A DNA stretch of 64,000 bases from Streptomyces sp. HNM0574 (GTDB taxonomy: Bacteria; Actinomycetota; Actinomycetes; Streptomycetales; Streptomycetaceae), in contig NZ_JAASAH010000022.1 in NCBI RefSeq assembly GCF_012726235.1, forward strand, positions 23,709 to 87,708. The letters are read 5' to 3'. Position numbers and translations under genes: made by a program. Below are positions 1 through 9,354 of the stretch, in pieces (the first letter of the stretch is position 1; each line of letters begins with the position of its first letter). The notes under the pieces were generated by a model. That model ran no database searches. It worked only from the letters and a program-made list of their open reading frames with translations, and was not told the origin of the DNA.

Positions 1-709
1 TGCGCTGGAGGGTCTCGGCCGCGGTCCACGGGCCGATGCCGGGGATCGCCTGGAGCCGCCGCAGCGCCGCGTCCAGCTCCATGCCCGCGGCCTCCTCCAT
101 GCGGGAGGCGCGCTGCGCGGCGCGGACGACGGCCGCCGAACGCTTGCCGTCGACCCCGGCCCGGTGCCACTCCCAGGACGGGATGCGGCACCAGTCGCGG
201 GCGGACGGCATCACATGCAGCGACAGGTTCGGGCCCGGCGCGCGTTCGCCGAAGCGGCGCACCAGCAGCCGCCACGCGCGGTACGCCTCCTCCGCGGTGA
301 CCTTCTGCTCCAGCACCGAGGGGATCAGGGACTCCAGCACCAGCCCCGTGCGCGCCAGCCGCAGCCCGGGATGCCGCCGGTGCGCCTCGGCCACCAGCCG
401 GTGGTGCGGCACGAAGGCCGACGGGTCGTCCGCGCCGCCGAGCAGCGCGGGCAGCGTCTCCAGCGCCCAGCCGGCTCCGGGCCCCCACGCCTCGGCGCGG
501 ACGACGGGCCCGTCCGTCCCGCGCTCCTGCCGCATCCGCAGCGCCGCGGGACCGTCCGGGGTGCGGGTGCCGCGCCAGGCCGCACCGTCCTCGAACCGGC
601 AGGCCGGGTCGTACGGGCCGCGCTGCAGCACGCCCAGGTGCCGGTGCAGGCGGTACGAGCCCGCCCCGGCCGGGGGCGACCAGGTGCGAGTGCGGGGCGG
701 GGTGGACAC
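1..709 (-). CDS. DNA-3-methyladenine glycosylase (HhH-GPD), 3' end outside window
   Basis: Base-excision repair glycosylase that would remove alkylated purines. The reverse-strand frame is open from a GTG at 709 to the window edge, so the C-terminus is missing. The visible part has the AlkA-type N-terminal region, the stretch SLIPSVLEQKVTAEEAYRAW typical of helix-hairpin-helix glycosylases, and the hairpin motif IPGIGPWTAETLQR right at the edge. The catalytic Asp that normally follows lies outside. No strong ribosome site precedes the GTG and no other start codon is close upstream, so the start is only probable. It runs in the same direction as the pyrophosphorylase gene, 73 bases downstream of that gene's stop. 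Confidence 0.85.
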   Translation of the reverse strand, partial: MSTPPRTRTWSPPAGAGSYRLHRHLGVLQRGPYDPACRFEDGAAWRGTRTPDGPAALRMRQERGTDGPVVRAEAWGPGAGWALETLPALLGGADDPSAFVPHHRLVAEAHRRHPGLRLARTGLVLESLIPSVLEQKVTAEEAYRAWRLLVRRFGERAPGPNLSLHVMPSARDWCRIPSWEWHRAGVDGKRSAAVVRAAQRASRMEEAAGMELDAALRRLQAIPGIGPWTAAETLQR

Positions 710-782
710 GCCGAAAGGGTACGGCGTCCCGCGCGCGGACGCGGCGGGAGCGGGCCCCGCCCCCGTCAGCCGCCGGGGCGGC

Positions 783-1865
783 TCACTGGTCGGAGGAGAA
801 GCGGACGGCGCCCGCGGGGATGCGGGCCTCGCACCAGATGCGCACGCCCTCGCGCAGTTCGTTGCCCTCGCCGACCTCGGCGCCGTCGCCGACGACCGTC
901 CCCTGGAGCACGCTGCCGGGGCCGATCCGCGCGCCCGCGCCGATCAGCGAGTCCCGCACCACCGCGCCGGGCGCGACGACCGCGCCGTCCAGCACGGCCG
1001 AGCCCTCGACCCGCGCGCCCGCGCCGACCACGGCGCCGGAGCCGACGACGGTGCCGCCGGTGAGCTTGGCGTCGGCGGCGACCTCGGCCGAGTCCAGCAC
1101 CAGCCGCTCGCCGCACCGGCCCGGCACGGCCGGGGACGGCGCGCGGCCGAGGACGAGGTCGGCCGAGCCGCGGACGAACGCCTGCGGGGTGCCGAGGTCG
1201 AGCCAGTAGGTGGAGTCGACCATGCCCTGGAGGTGGGCGCCGGCCGCCAGCAGCCCGGGGAAGGTCTCGCGTTCGACGGAGACGGGGCGGTCGGCGGGGA
1301 TGCTGTCGATCACGGAGCGGTTGAACACGTAGGCGCCCGCGTTGATCTGGTCGGTGACGATCTCCTCCGGCGTCTGCGGCTTCTCCAGGAAGGCGCTGAC
1401 GCGGCCGTCCGCGTCGGTGGGCACCAGCCCGTACGCGCGCGGGTCGTCGACCCGGGTGAGGTGGAGGGAGACGTCGGCGCCCGAGCCGGTGTGGGTGCGC
1501 ACCAGGGCCTCGATGTCGAGTCCGGTGAGGATGTCGCCGTTGAAGATGAGGACGGGCTCGTCCGGTCCGGAGTGGAGCCGGGAGGCGACGTTGCGGATGG
1601 CTCCGCCCGTGCCGAGGGGCTCCTCCTCCGTGACGTACTCCAGGTGGAGGCCGAGCTGGGAGCCGTCGCCGAAGTACGGCTCGAAAACCTCCGCAAGGTA
1701 GGAGGTGGCCATCACCACATGTTCGACTCCGGCCGCCCGCGCGCGGGCCAGCTGGTGCGTCAGGAACGGCACACCGGCCGCCGGAACCATGGGTTTCGGG
1801 GTGTTGACGGTCAACGGTCGCAGGCGGGTGCCCTTGCCCCCGACCAGGAGGATCGCTTCTGTCAC
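783..1865 (-). CDS. NDP-sugar pyrophosphorylase, mannose-1-phosphate guanylyltransferase type
   Basis: Cytosolic nucleotidyltransferase of 360 residues that joins a sugar-1-phosphate to an NTP and so supplies activated sugar for cell-surface glycans. The N-terminus TEAILLVGGKGTRLRPLT is the nucleotide-binding signature, and VLIFNGDILTGLD carries the metal-binding Asp. The C-terminal third (about residues 255-345) is a run of hexapeptide repeats (GSGAVVGAGARVEGSAVLDG and following), a left-handed beta-helix seen in ManC/GlmU-like enzymes. The start is the GTG at 1865 rather than the upstream ATG, because homology begins at TEAILL. Which sugar it uses cannot be told; GDP-mannose is the usual annotation in streptomycetes. 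The neighbouring amidase and LCP genes fit an envelope role. Confidence 0.85.
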   Translation of the reverse strand: MTEAILLVGGKGTRLRPLTVNTPKPMVPAAGVPFLTHQLARARAAGVEHVVMATSYLAEVFEPYFGDGSQLGLHLEYVTEEEPLGTGGAIRNVASRLHSGPDEPVLIFNGDILTGLDIEALVRTHTGSGADVSLHLTRVDDPRAYGLVPTDADGRVSAFLEKPQTPEEIVTDQINAGAYVFNRSVIDSIPADRPVSVERETFPGLLAAGAHLQGMVDSTYWLDLGTPQAFVRGSADLVLGRAPSPAVPGRCGERLVLDSAEVAADAKLTGGTVVGSGAVVGAGARVEGSAVLDGAVVAPGAVVRDSLIGAGARIGPGSVLQGTVVGDGAEVGEGNELREGVRIWCEARIPAGAVRFSSDQ

Positions 1866-2009
1866 CTGTTTCTCTGCTTCCCTCGGGTCCCGCTGACCAG
1901 CGCGGCCGGGTGGCCGGCGGCCAGTGTATGCAGACGCCTTCACACTGTCCGGCGGCCACCCGCACACCTTGTGAATCAGCGGCTCACCCGTCGGCGGAAC
2001 CCCGCCCCG

Positions 2010-3860
2010 TCACCGTCCCTGGAGCCGGCCCGCGATGGCGCGGACGTCGCCGAGCTTGCCGTAGAGCTTCGCGCCCGGGCAGTCGGTGCTGAAGCCGTCG
2101 CGGTGCCCGGAGATGGTGTTGAGCGTGACCTTCCGGCCCTTGGGGTACTTCGTGCCACCTCCCGAGACGACCGTCGTCTTTCCCTTCGCGTTGGCTCCGT
2201 GCAGGCCGAGCTTCCAGGCCGTCAGCTTCGCCACGCCCTCGACGGCCTCCCGGGTGGGCGGCGCGCTCGCGTGCGAGCCGATGACGGCGATGCCCGTGCT
2301 GTTGCTGTTGAAGCCGTAAGTGTGGGCCCCCATCACGGGATTGGCCACACCTCCGGCACGGCCCTCGTAGATGGTTCCGCACTTGTCGACGAGGAAGTTG
2401 TAGCCGATGTCACGCCACTTGCTGCTCTTGACGTGGTACCGGTAGATGCTCCGGATGATCGACGGCGCCTGCTTGCAGGAGTAGTTGTTGCTGGTCGCGG
2501 TGTGGTGCACGAAGGCCGTCTTCACGGTCTTGGTGTAGCCGAACTGCTTCTCGCGCAGGCTCTCGTCCGCGCCCCAGCCCTTGCGGGTGACGATGCCGGG
2601 ACGCGGTCCCACGTGGCCGCGTGCCGCGTCGCGGAGCTCCGGGCCGTACGCGGCCTCGGTGTCGTCCTTGCTGAGGGCCGGGAGTTCGGCGCTCTTCTCC
2701 AGCAGTTCGTTGCCGCCCGCGGTCCGCTCGGGTGCGGTCCCGGTGCTCTCGGTGCCCTCGGGGGCCTCGTCGGTGTCCGGGCCGGCGGCGCCCTGGCCGG
2801 TGCCGGAGCGGCCCTCGGCGGGCGGTTCCTCGGCGGCGAGCGCGTCGGCGTCCTCGGTCCGGCCGACGGACTGGGCCGTCATGCCGTGCGCCGGGCCGCC
2901 GGGGTTCCCGTGCCGGACGGCGGAGGCGGGGCGCTTCTCGGGGTCGGGTCCCGGGGAGACGAGCTCCAGGCTCATGCCCTTCGGCAGCCCGTGGACGACG
3001 GCGTCCTCGCGCTTCTCCTCGCGGGCCTCGGCGGCCTCCTCGCGCTTCTCCTCCTCGGCCTCGGCGGCCTCCTCGCGTCTGTCGGCCGCGTCCTCCCGCC
3101 GCTCCTCCTTGGCCTCGGCCTGCTCCTCGCGCTTGTCGGCCGCGTCCTCCCGGCGCTCCTCGCGGCGTTCGGCCTGCTCCTCGCGCTTCTCCTCGGCGCG
3201 CTCCAGCGCCTCCTCGCGCGGGGAGTCCTGCCGGTCCGCCGTGCCGTGCGCGTGCTTGCCGCCCTTGGGCCCGGGGACGACGCGGACCTCGACGCCGTCC
3301 GAGTCGCCGACCCAGAGCGGGGCCGTGGCGCCGCGGGCGCGTTCGCCCCGGCGTTCGGCCGTCGCGGAGTCGGGGCCGTCGTCGCTGTGCGACTCCAGGT
3401 TCTGCCAGGAGGTCCACTTGCCGCTGCCGGTGGCGCGGGTACGCACCTGGATCGTCCCGTCGACCTTCGCCTCGGGGTCGTCCCAGACGACGCCGACCAG
3501 GGAGAAGCGGTCGACGTTGCGGCGCTTCAGCTGGCCGGCCCGCTCGGGCCCGGCGGTCCGGCCCGCGGTGGCGGACAGCAGGTCCTTGCCGTCGGAGGTC
3601 CGGGCGGAGAGCGGCAACGACTGGGTGCTGCCGGGCAGTTCGCGGCCCTTCGCGCGGCCGGTCTTCTCGTGCGCCGCCTTCTTGCCGGGTGCGGCTCCCG
3701 GGGCCGGGGCGGGGGCTCCGGCCGTGTCGGCCGCCGCGCGGACGGTGCGGTCTGCGGAGTCGGAGGGGTGGGCTTGGCCGGCGGACACGGCGGGGGCGAG
3801 CGGGAGCAGCAGTGCCGCTCCGCAGGCGACGCCGATCGAGGAAACAAGGTATGCACGCAT
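2010..3860 (-). CDS. Secreted peptidoglycan recognition protein, N-acetylmuramoyl-L-alanine amidase
   Basis: Predicted 616-residue secreted zinc amidase that cleaves the bond between muramic acid and L-alanine of peptidoglycan. It starts with a signal peptide (MRAYLVSSIGVACGAALLLP, cleavage near AVSAGQ). A long variable middle follows, including a Glu/Arg/Lys/Ala-rich tract (coding bases about 2995-3225) made of imperfect units such as EERREDAADKREEQAEAKEE, likely helical. The C-terminal 170 residues form the PGRP/amidase_2 domain from TRKGWGADESL. Probable zinc ligands are His in FVHHTA, His in SGHRDG and Cys in TDCPGAK. A second in-frame ATG lies six codons upstream (3878); neither has a clear ribosome site. 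It diverges from the TIGR03089 gene. Confidence 0.85.
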   Translation of the reverse strand: MRAYLVSSIGVACGAALLLPLAPAVSAGQAHPSDSADRTVRAAADTAGAPAPAPGAAPGKKAAHEKTGRAKGRELPGSTQSLPLSARTSDGKDLLSATAGRTAGPERAGQLKRRNVDRFSLVGVVWDDPEAKVDGTIQVRTRATGSGKWTSWQNLESHSDDGPDSATAERRGERARGATAPLWVGDSDGVEVRVVPGPKGGKHAHGTADRQDSPREEALERAEEKREEQAERREERREDAADKREEQAEAKEERREDAADRREEAAEAEEEKREEAAEAREEKREDAVVHGLPKGMSLELVSPGPDPEKRPASAVRHGNPGGPAHGMTAQSVGRTEDADALAAEEPPAEGRSGTGQGAAGPDTDEAPEGTESTGTAPERTAGGNELLEKSAELPALSKDDTEAAYGPELRDAARGHVGPRPGIVTRKGWGADESLREKQFGYTKTVKTAFVHHTATSNNYSCKQAPSIIRSIYRYHVKSSKWRDIGYNFLVDKCGTIYEGRAGGVANPVMGAHTYGFNSNSTGIAVIGSHASAPPTREAVEGVAKLTAWKLGLHGANAKGKTTVVSGGGTKYPKGRKVTLNTISGHRDGFSTDCPGAKLYGKLGDVRAIAGRLQGR

Positions 3861-3999
3861 ACCAGTGATCGTGGCCATAGTCGGACAAATCTGTCTATTC
3901 GGGATCTGACGCTTCGTCGGCCGGGCGGGCGCCCCCGCGACGGCGGCCGGGCTCGGCTCTGACGCCCCGCCAGCTGGGCCCCCGCGTACCCTTGCGCGG

Positions 4000-4755
4000 A
4001 TGAACGCATCTGCCCGCACCCCCGCCGACCTGCTGCGTTCCGCGCTCGCCGCGGACCCGGCCCGCCCGCTGGTGACCTACTACGACGACGCCACCTCCGA
4101 GCGCGTCGAACTCTCGGTCGCCACCTTCGCCAATTGGGTGGCGAAGACGGCCAATCTGCTCCAGGACGAGTTCTCCGCCGAGCCCGGCGACCGGCTCGCG
4201 CTGCTGCTCCCCGCGCACTGGCAGACCGCGGTCTGGCTGCTCGCCTGCTCCTCCACCGGCGTCGTCGTCGACCTGCACGGCGACCCGGCCGGCGCGGACC
4301 TCGTCGTCAGCGGGCCCGACACCCTGGAGCGGGCGCGGGCCTGCTCGGGTGACCGGGTCGCGCTGAGCCTGCGCCCGCTCGGCGCGCGCTTCCCGCAGCC
4401 GCCGGAGGGCTTCACGGACTACGCCGTCGAGGTGCCGGGCCAGGGCGACCGGTTCACGCCGATCGCGCCCGTCGAACCCGACCAGCCGTTCCTGGTGCTG
4501 CCGGACGGCCGTGAGCTGACGGGGGAACAGACGGTCGGACTCGCGCTGTCCGACGCGCGGGAGCGCGGCCTGGCCGAGGGCTCCCGGCTGCTGTCGGTCC
4601 TGCCGTACGACGGCTGGGACGGGATCAGCGCCGGGCTCCTCGCCCCGCTCACCTCCGGCGGCTCGACGGTGCTGTGCCGGAACGCCGAGGGGCTGGACGC
4701 GGCCGCGCTCGACAAGCGCCGCGAGAGCGAGCGCGTGACCCACACCGCGAGCTGA
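4000..4755 (+). CDS. TIGR03089 family protein (truncated AMP-ligase-like)
   Basis: A 251-residue actinobacterial protein of unassigned function. It resembles only the N-terminal part of acyl/AMP ligases (ATYANWVAKTANLL-type helix, then DRLALLLPAHWQTAVWLLAC). It then contains LSVLPYDGWDGISAGLLAPL, but lacks the adenylate-forming P-loop and the C-terminal lid domain, so catalysis by the usual mechanism is doubtful. Family members are of similar length, so it is not a local truncation. It is cytoplasmic, with no signal peptide. In streptomycetes this family is found beside LCP genes, as here. I infer, without proof, a link to envelope polymer assembly. Confidence 0.75.
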   Translation: MNASARTPADLLRSALAADPARPLVTYYDDATSERVELSVATFANWVAKTANLLQDEFSAEPGDRLALLLPAHWQTAVWLLACSSTGVVVDLHGDPAGADLVVSGPDTLERARACSGDRVALSLRPLGARFPQPPEGFTDYAVEVPGQGDRFTPIAPVEPDQPFLVLPDGRELTGEQTVGLALSDARERGLAEGSRLLSVLPYDGWDGISAGLLAPLTSGGSTVLCRNAEGLDAAALDKRRESERVTHTAS

Positions 4756-4775
4756 CCCGTCCGGTCCGGCGGGAG

Positions 4776-4813
4776 CCGTACAACCCTCGGTGCGGTCCGG
4801 GGGTCTGTACGGG
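4776..4813 (+). terminator. Probable terminator after the TIGR03089 gene
   Basis: Imperfect inverted repeat CCGTACAACCCTCGG / CCGGGGGTCTGTACGG, about 20 bases after the stop codon. There is no long T run, as is common in Streptomyces terminators. Confidence 0.5.
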
Positions 4814-5615
4814 GAGAGGCGGGCCCCCGCGCGGGGCCGGCCTCGGGCTCCCGCGGGCGCGGGGGCGGGAAGGGGTGAGGCGTGCGGGGCCGGAGCGGAG
4901 GATTTTCCGAGGCCCCTGTGAAGAAATTGCGCAGCATCCGTGAGCCGCGCTTTCCGGCAATGGCCTATCGCCTTCCGGAACCCCGGCGGTACGGACCAAT
5001 CGCCTTGCCGGTACGGAATGTTGTACGCGGCGACCTTCGTCGCGGTGCGAACTCGTGCGCACCGTACGGAATATCCCCCCGGGGCACGTTCGATTTTCTC
5101 CGCACCGGGCCGGGACGGGCGGCTCCGATATCCCTCCCCCGCGGAGAACTGATGCAGACGCAAGTGGCTCTCAGGTGCGCGGTGTTCACAACTCCGCGCA
5201 CGCGTCGTCGCCCTGTGCAAGGAGAGCGTCACGCACCGGAAGTAAGGCGTCGCCATTACCCGGAGAACCGGACACCGATCACCTCGGCCCGCGCCTTGAA
5301 TTCCCCGTACCCCGCACCGGGTTCACGATCGGACGCGGAGCGCAGCGGTGACGGCACTGCCGGTGAGGAGGTCGCTGCGGGCCATGTCACACGGGTGCCG
5401 GACGCGAAAGCCGTGGCGTACGGGGAACGCCGCGACCTCCGGAAAAGATGGCATGCCCGTGACGAACCGCGCAGGGAATGGGGCGAATTGACCAGTTCTG
5501 AGTTCGTGGAATTTGTCACCGGCGTCGCTACCCCGCGAACCTGCCGGATAGTGTGGCCGCTCCGGTCCGCCCCGAGGGGGCGACGCCAGGCGGCAAATGG
5601 AGGACTTACGCAATC
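4814..5615 (+). other. Long gene-free stretch upstream of the first LCP gene
   Basis: About 800 bases in which I find no convincing gene on either strand; base composition is visibly less GC-rich than the flanks. It holds a palindrome TTCCGGAA (4973-4980), two direct copies of CGGTACGGA (4987-4995 and 5009-5017, 22 bases apart) and a related CCGTACGGA at 5062-5070. These could be regulator sites for the LCP genes. Short frames here lack ribosome sites and recognisable protein content. Confidence 0.5.
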
Positions 5616-7415
5616 GTGAACGCGCGAGGCCGTGGGCACGCGGGCGATATCGATCCCGCCGATCAGTGGGTGTTCGACCCGAACACCGGCAGCTATGAGC
5701 TGCGACTGACCCCCGCTGCTGCCGACTCCCCGAGTCGCTCAGCCAGCAGCCGTCCCTCAGCGCCGCGTCAGAGAAGATCCACGGACGGCGAGACCGTCTC
5801 GATTCCCTCCGTCTCCGGGAAGCGCGCCGGAGACCGCACCTCGGCCGGGGGCGGCGTCGACCCCACCGAGGACGAGTCGCGGCTGCCGGGCCAGCGGCGC
5901 CGCGCCCGCGCCGCCACACCGGCCTCGGCCGGCGGCGGACGGCGCGCGGCGGGCAAGACCCCGGCGGGCGGCGGGGGACGGCGCAAGTCCCGTGCCAAGG
6001 CCGGGACTTCGGGCAAGCAGAAGGCCCTGCGCTGGGGCGGCGGCGCCCTCGGCCTGCTGCTGATCGCGGGCTGCACCGGCGGGTACTTCATCTACCAGCA
6101 GCTCGACGGCAACATCAACAAGGTCGACGTCGGCATGAACAACGACGCGGTCACCGACGGCCCGGTGAACATCCTGGTGATGGGCACCGACGCGCGTGAG
6201 GGCAAGGGCAACACCGGTTACGGCGACACGGGAAGCGTCGGCCACGCGGACACGACGTTCCTCTTCCACGTCTCCGAGGACCGGACCAACGCCACCGCGC
6301 TGTCCATCCCCCGCGACATGCTCACCGACATCCCCACCTGTCCGACCAAGCAGCCGGACGGCAGCATCGAGAAGATCCCCGGCGAGCAGAACGCCCGCTT
6401 CAACACCAGCCTGGGCCAGAGCGGCCGTGACCCGGGCTGCACTTGGCGGACCGTCGAGAAGCTCACCGGCGTCAAGATCAACCACTTCATGATGGCCGAC
6501 TTCAACGCCGTCAAGGAGCTGTCCACCGCCGTGGGCGGGGTCGAGGTCTGCGCCGCCAAGCCGATCAACGACCCGAAGTCGCACCTCAACCTGGAGGCGG
6601 GACGTCACACGCTCAAGGGCGAGGACGCGCTCGCCTTCGTCCGTACCCGGCACTCCGTCGGCACGGGCAGTGACCTGAGCCGGATCGAGCTCCAGCAGCA
6701 GTTCCTCAGCTCGATGATCCGCAAGATGCAGTCCACCGACACCCTCACCAGCCCGTCGAAGCTGATGGACCTGGCGAACGCGGCGACGAAGGCGCTCACC
6801 GTCGACGAGGGCATCGGCAGCGTCAGCAAGCTGGTGGACCTCGCGAACGACCTCAAGCGGGTCGACACCGACAAGATCACCTTCGCGACGGTGCCCGTCG
6901 TGGACAACCCGGAGGACCCGGCCACCGTCATCCTCGACGAGGCCAAGGCCAAGCCGCTGTTCAAGATGGTGCAGCAGGACAAGTCGCTCTCCGGAACCAA
7001 GAAGAAGGAGAAGAAGGCCGAGAAGCCGGCCGCGGCGAAGAAGGTTCCCGCCTCCGAGGTGGCGGTGAACGTCGCCAACGGCGGCGGCCCCGGCGGCGCC
7101 GCGCAGGAGACCGTCGACTGGCTGGCCCTCAAGGGCGTCACCAACTCGGCGAACGCCGGCAACGCGGGCGAGCAACTGGAGCGCACCCGCCTGCAGTTCA
7201 CCTCGGACCAGGCCGGCCAGGCGGCGACCCTCGCCGCACTGCTGGACCTCCCGAAGTCCGCGATGAAGCAGGTTCCGTCCACATCCGGGGAGGGAATGGA
7301 CCTGACACTCGGACAGGACTTCACCGGCCCCGGCGACCCCGTCTCCGCACCGGACAAAACCCCTGAAGGGGTTCAGAACGTCAACGCGGGCAACAAGAAC
7401 ATCTGTGCCAAGTAA
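5616..7415 (+). CDS. LytR-CpsA-Psr (LCP) family glycopolymer ligase with LytR_C domain
   Basis: 599-residue membrane enzyme; LCP proteins transfer undecaprenyl-linked glycopolymers to peptidoglycan outside the membrane. A Ser/Arg/Gly-rich cytoplasmic N-terminus (about 150 residues) precedes one transmembrane helix (GGALGLLLIAGCTGGYFIYQ). The LCP domain follows, with VNILVMGTDAREG, SIPRDMLTDI and ALAFVRTRH carrying the conserved Asp/Arg residues. A Lys/Glu-rich linker leads to a LytR_C domain from VAVNVANGGG, and the protein ends NKNICAK with a Cys three residues from the end. The start is the GTG at 5616 behind GGAGG at 5599; an upstream ATG in frame has no such site. First of four LCP genes within 9 kb. 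Confidence 0.92.
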   Translation: MNARGRGHAGDIDPADQWVFDPNTGSYELRLTPAAADSPSRSASSRPSAPRQRRSTDGETVSIPSVSGKRAGDRTSAGGGVDPTEDESRLPGQRRRARAATPASAGGGRRAAGKTPAGGGGRRKSRAKAGTSGKQKALRWGGGALGLLLIAGCTGGYFIYQQLDGNINKVDVGMNNDAVTDGPVNILVMGTDAREGKGNTGYGDTGSVGHADTTFLFHVSEDRTNATALSIPRDMLTDIPTCPTKQPDGSIEKIPGEQNARFNTSLGQSGRDPGCTWRTVEKLTGVKINHFMMADFNAVKELSTAVGGVEVCAAKPINDPKSHLNLEAGRHTLKGEDALAFVRTRHSVGTGSDLSRIELQQQFLSSMIRKMQSTDTLTSPSKLMDLANAATKALTVDEGIGSVSKLVDLANDLKRVDTDKITFATVPVVDNPEDPATVILDEAKAKPLFKMVQQDKSLSGTKKKEKKAEKPAAAKKVPASEVAVNVANGGGPGGAAQETVDWLALKGVTNSANAGNAGEQLERTRLQFTSDQAGQAATLAALLDLPKSAMKQVPSTSGEGMDLTLGQDFTGPGDPVSAPDKTPEGVQNVNAGNKNICAK

Positions 7416-7421
7416 CCTCTA

Positions 7422-7450
7422 CCCCCGGCCCGCCGACGCGCGGGCCGGGG
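7422..7450 (+). terminator. Hairpin between the first and second LCP genes
   Basis: CCCCGGCCCGC / GCGGGCCGGGG stem with a short loop, directly after the stop codon at 7415. It may end or attenuate transcription before the next LCP gene. Confidence 0.55.
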
Positions 7451-7485
7451 CAAGCACCACCAGGTAAGAACAACGGGGAGGTCCC

Positions 7486-9114
7486 GTGCGGCCAGACAGC
7501 AGCCGAGGCCGGAAGGCAGGCGGCGCCGTGCCCACGGCCGGGGACCGGGGCTGGGACGACTCCCTGTACGAGGGCGGCACTTCGGGCCCGGAGGCCGGTG
7601 CGGAGGCCGGCTCCCCCGGCCCGCCCAAGAAACGGCGCTTCCTGCGCTGGTTCGTGCTCGCCCTGTCGCTGCTGATACTCGTCACCGCGGGCGCGGGATA
7701 CGTCTACTACCAGCACCTCAACGGCAACCTCGGCAAGGACGTCCTCAACCTCGGGGACAACCGGCTGGACCGCAGCGGCCCCAACGCGAAGGGCCAGCGT
7801 CCCCTCAACATCCTGCTGCTGGGCTCCGATTCACGCGGTTCGAAGAAGAACGTCGAACTCGGCGGCGCCAAGGCCGAGCAGGGGCGCGCCCCGCTCGCCG
7901 ACGTCCAGATGCTGCTGCACGTCTCGGCCGACCGCACCAACATGTCCGTCCTCTCCGTCCCCCGGGACACCAGGGCGACGATCCCCAAGTGCACCGACCC
8001 GGACGACGGAACGGTCTACCCGGAGACGACGGCGAAGATCAACACCAGCCTCCAGCGCGGCGGTCCCGGCTGCACGGTCGCCACCTGGGAGGAGATGACG
8101 GGCGTCCCGATCGACCACTTCATGATGATCGACTTCGCCGGCGTGGTCTCCATGGCGGACGCCGTGGGCGGCGTCCCCGTCTGCGTGGACCAGAACATCT
8201 ACGACCCGCGCTCCCAACTCCGCCTGAAGAAGGGCGAGTCGGTGGTACGCGGGGAGCAGGCGCTGCACTGGCTCCGTACCCGGCACGGCTTCGCCGACGG
8301 CTCCGACATCGGCCGCGCCCGCGCCCAGCACATGTACATGAACGCGATGGTGCGGCAGTTGAAGTCCGGCACCAAGCTCTCCGACCCGGGCCAGCTGCGC
8401 TCCCTCGCCGAGGCGGCGACGAAGGCACTCACGGTGGACGAGGGCCTCGGCTCCGTGAAGGACCTGTACGACCTCGGCAACGACCTCAAGCGCGTCCCCA
8501 CCAAGCGCATCACCATGGCCACCATGCCGTGGGAGTACGCGCCGGGCGGCTTCGTCATACCCAAGGCGGACGACGCGGAGCGGACGTTCTCGCTGATCCG
8601 GCACGATGTCGCGCTCGACGGGCGGGACAAGAAGCGTCCGAAGAAGGACAGTTCACCGGAGCCGACGGAGCCTTCCGCGCCCAAGGCCGAGATCCCGGTG
8701 GTCGTCATGAACGGCACGGGCACCGCGCTCCAGGCGCCGGTCACCGGCCGGGCCGGGGCCGTCGCGGGCACGCTGAACCAGCAGGGCTTCGCACAGGCGG
8801 CGGCCGACCGGACGCCCAAGTCGCAGGCCGACACGACGGTCAGCTACGGGCAGGCGGGGCAGCGCGGGGACGCGCTGGCCGTCGCCAAGGCGCTGGGCCT
8901 GCCGGAGCGGGCGGTCAAGCACTCGTCGGCGGTGGCCGAGGTCACGCTGGTCGTCGGCACGGACTGGCGCGAGGGCACGCGCCACCCGGGCGGCTCCGGC
9001 GACGACGGCGGGGCCGACAAGGCGCCGGCGAACAAGGCACCGGACAGCGCGGAGGCGCTCAACGGTGACGACAAGGGGGCCTGCATGGAGGTCAACCCGT
9101 CGTACACGTGGTGA
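7486..9114 (+). CDS. LCP family glycopolymer ligase with LytR_C domain
   Basis: 542-residue paralogue of the preceding LCP protein. A short cytoplasmic N-terminus is followed by a transmembrane helix (RWFVLALSLLILVTAGAGYV). The LCP domain shows NILLLGSDSRG, SVPRDTRATIP and ALHWLRTRHGF, and an LytR_C domain begins at IPVVVMNGTG. The C-terminus (DKGACMEVNPSYTW) again holds a lone Cys. The GTG start at 7486 has GGGGAG five bases upstream. Predicted to be anchored in the membrane with the catalytic domain outside. It is probably co-expressed with the first LCP gene, if the intervening hairpin is read through. Confidence 0.92.
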   Translation: MRPDSSRGRKAGGAVPTAGDRGWDDSLYEGGTSGPEAGAEAGSPGPPKKRRFLRWFVLALSLLILVTAGAGYVYYQHLNGNLGKDVLNLGDNRLDRSGPNAKGQRPLNILLLGSDSRGSKKNVELGGAKAEQGRAPLADVQMLLHVSADRTNMSVLSVPRDTRATIPKCTDPDDGTVYPETTAKINTSLQRGGPGCTVATWEEMTGVPIDHFMMIDFAGVVSMADAVGGVPVCVDQNIYDPRSQLRLKKGESVVRGEQALHWLRTRHGFADGSDIGRARAQHMYMNAMVRQLKSGTKLSDPGQLRSLAEAATKALTVDEGLGSVKDLYDLGNDLKRVPTKRITMATMPWEYAPGGFVIPKADDAERTFSLIRHDVALDGRDKKRPKKDSSPEPTEPSAPKAEIPVVVMNGTGTALQAPVTGRAGAVAGTLNQQGFAQAAADRTPKSQADTTVSYGQAGQRGDALAVAKALGLPERAVKHSSAVAEVTLVVGTDWREGTRHPGGSGDDGGADKAPANKAPDSAEALNGDDKGACMEVNPSYTW

Positions 9115-9148
9115 GGGGCGCCCCGTTCAGGGGCGCGCTTGTCACGTC

Positions 9149-9285
9149 GTACGGGGTGGCCCGGTGACGGCATGGAGCACCCCGCGCGTGGGTGACCGCG
9201 CTGCGCTTGCCAGCCCTGCGCCTAAGGCGCAGTCCTCCCAAGCGGGGCGAGCCCGCGATAAGGGGCGCGGGGAACTGCGCGAAAA
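9149..9285 (+). repeat. Dispersed intergenic repeat, long form, copy A
   Basis: About 137 bases closely matching stretches at 31990-32135 (same strand) and 15512-15655 (opposite strand). Shared landmarks in order: GTACGGGGTGGCCCGGTGAC, GCGCTTGCCAGCCCT, a small GCGCC/GGCGC hairpin, CCCAAGCGGGG, and the core GGGGCGCGGGGAACTGCGC at 9262-9280. It lies between the convergent ends of an LCP gene and a glycosyltransferase gene. I know of no coding content in it. Confidence 0.8.
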
Positions 9286-9354
9286 CCCGCGCCACGACGA
9301 AACCCGCGCCCCGCGACGCGCCCCGAAGGGGCACCCCGCGAAGGAAGCGGAACG

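Noticed and set aside
36..3962. A plus-strand open frame of about 1300 codons
   Set aside because: It runs antisense to the pyrophosphorylase and amidase genes, which have clear motifs and signals; the frame is open only because of GC bias.
4882..5619. A 245-codon frame upstream of the first LCP gene
   Set aside because: No ribosome site, Arg-rich random-looking content, and it overlaps the real LCP start.
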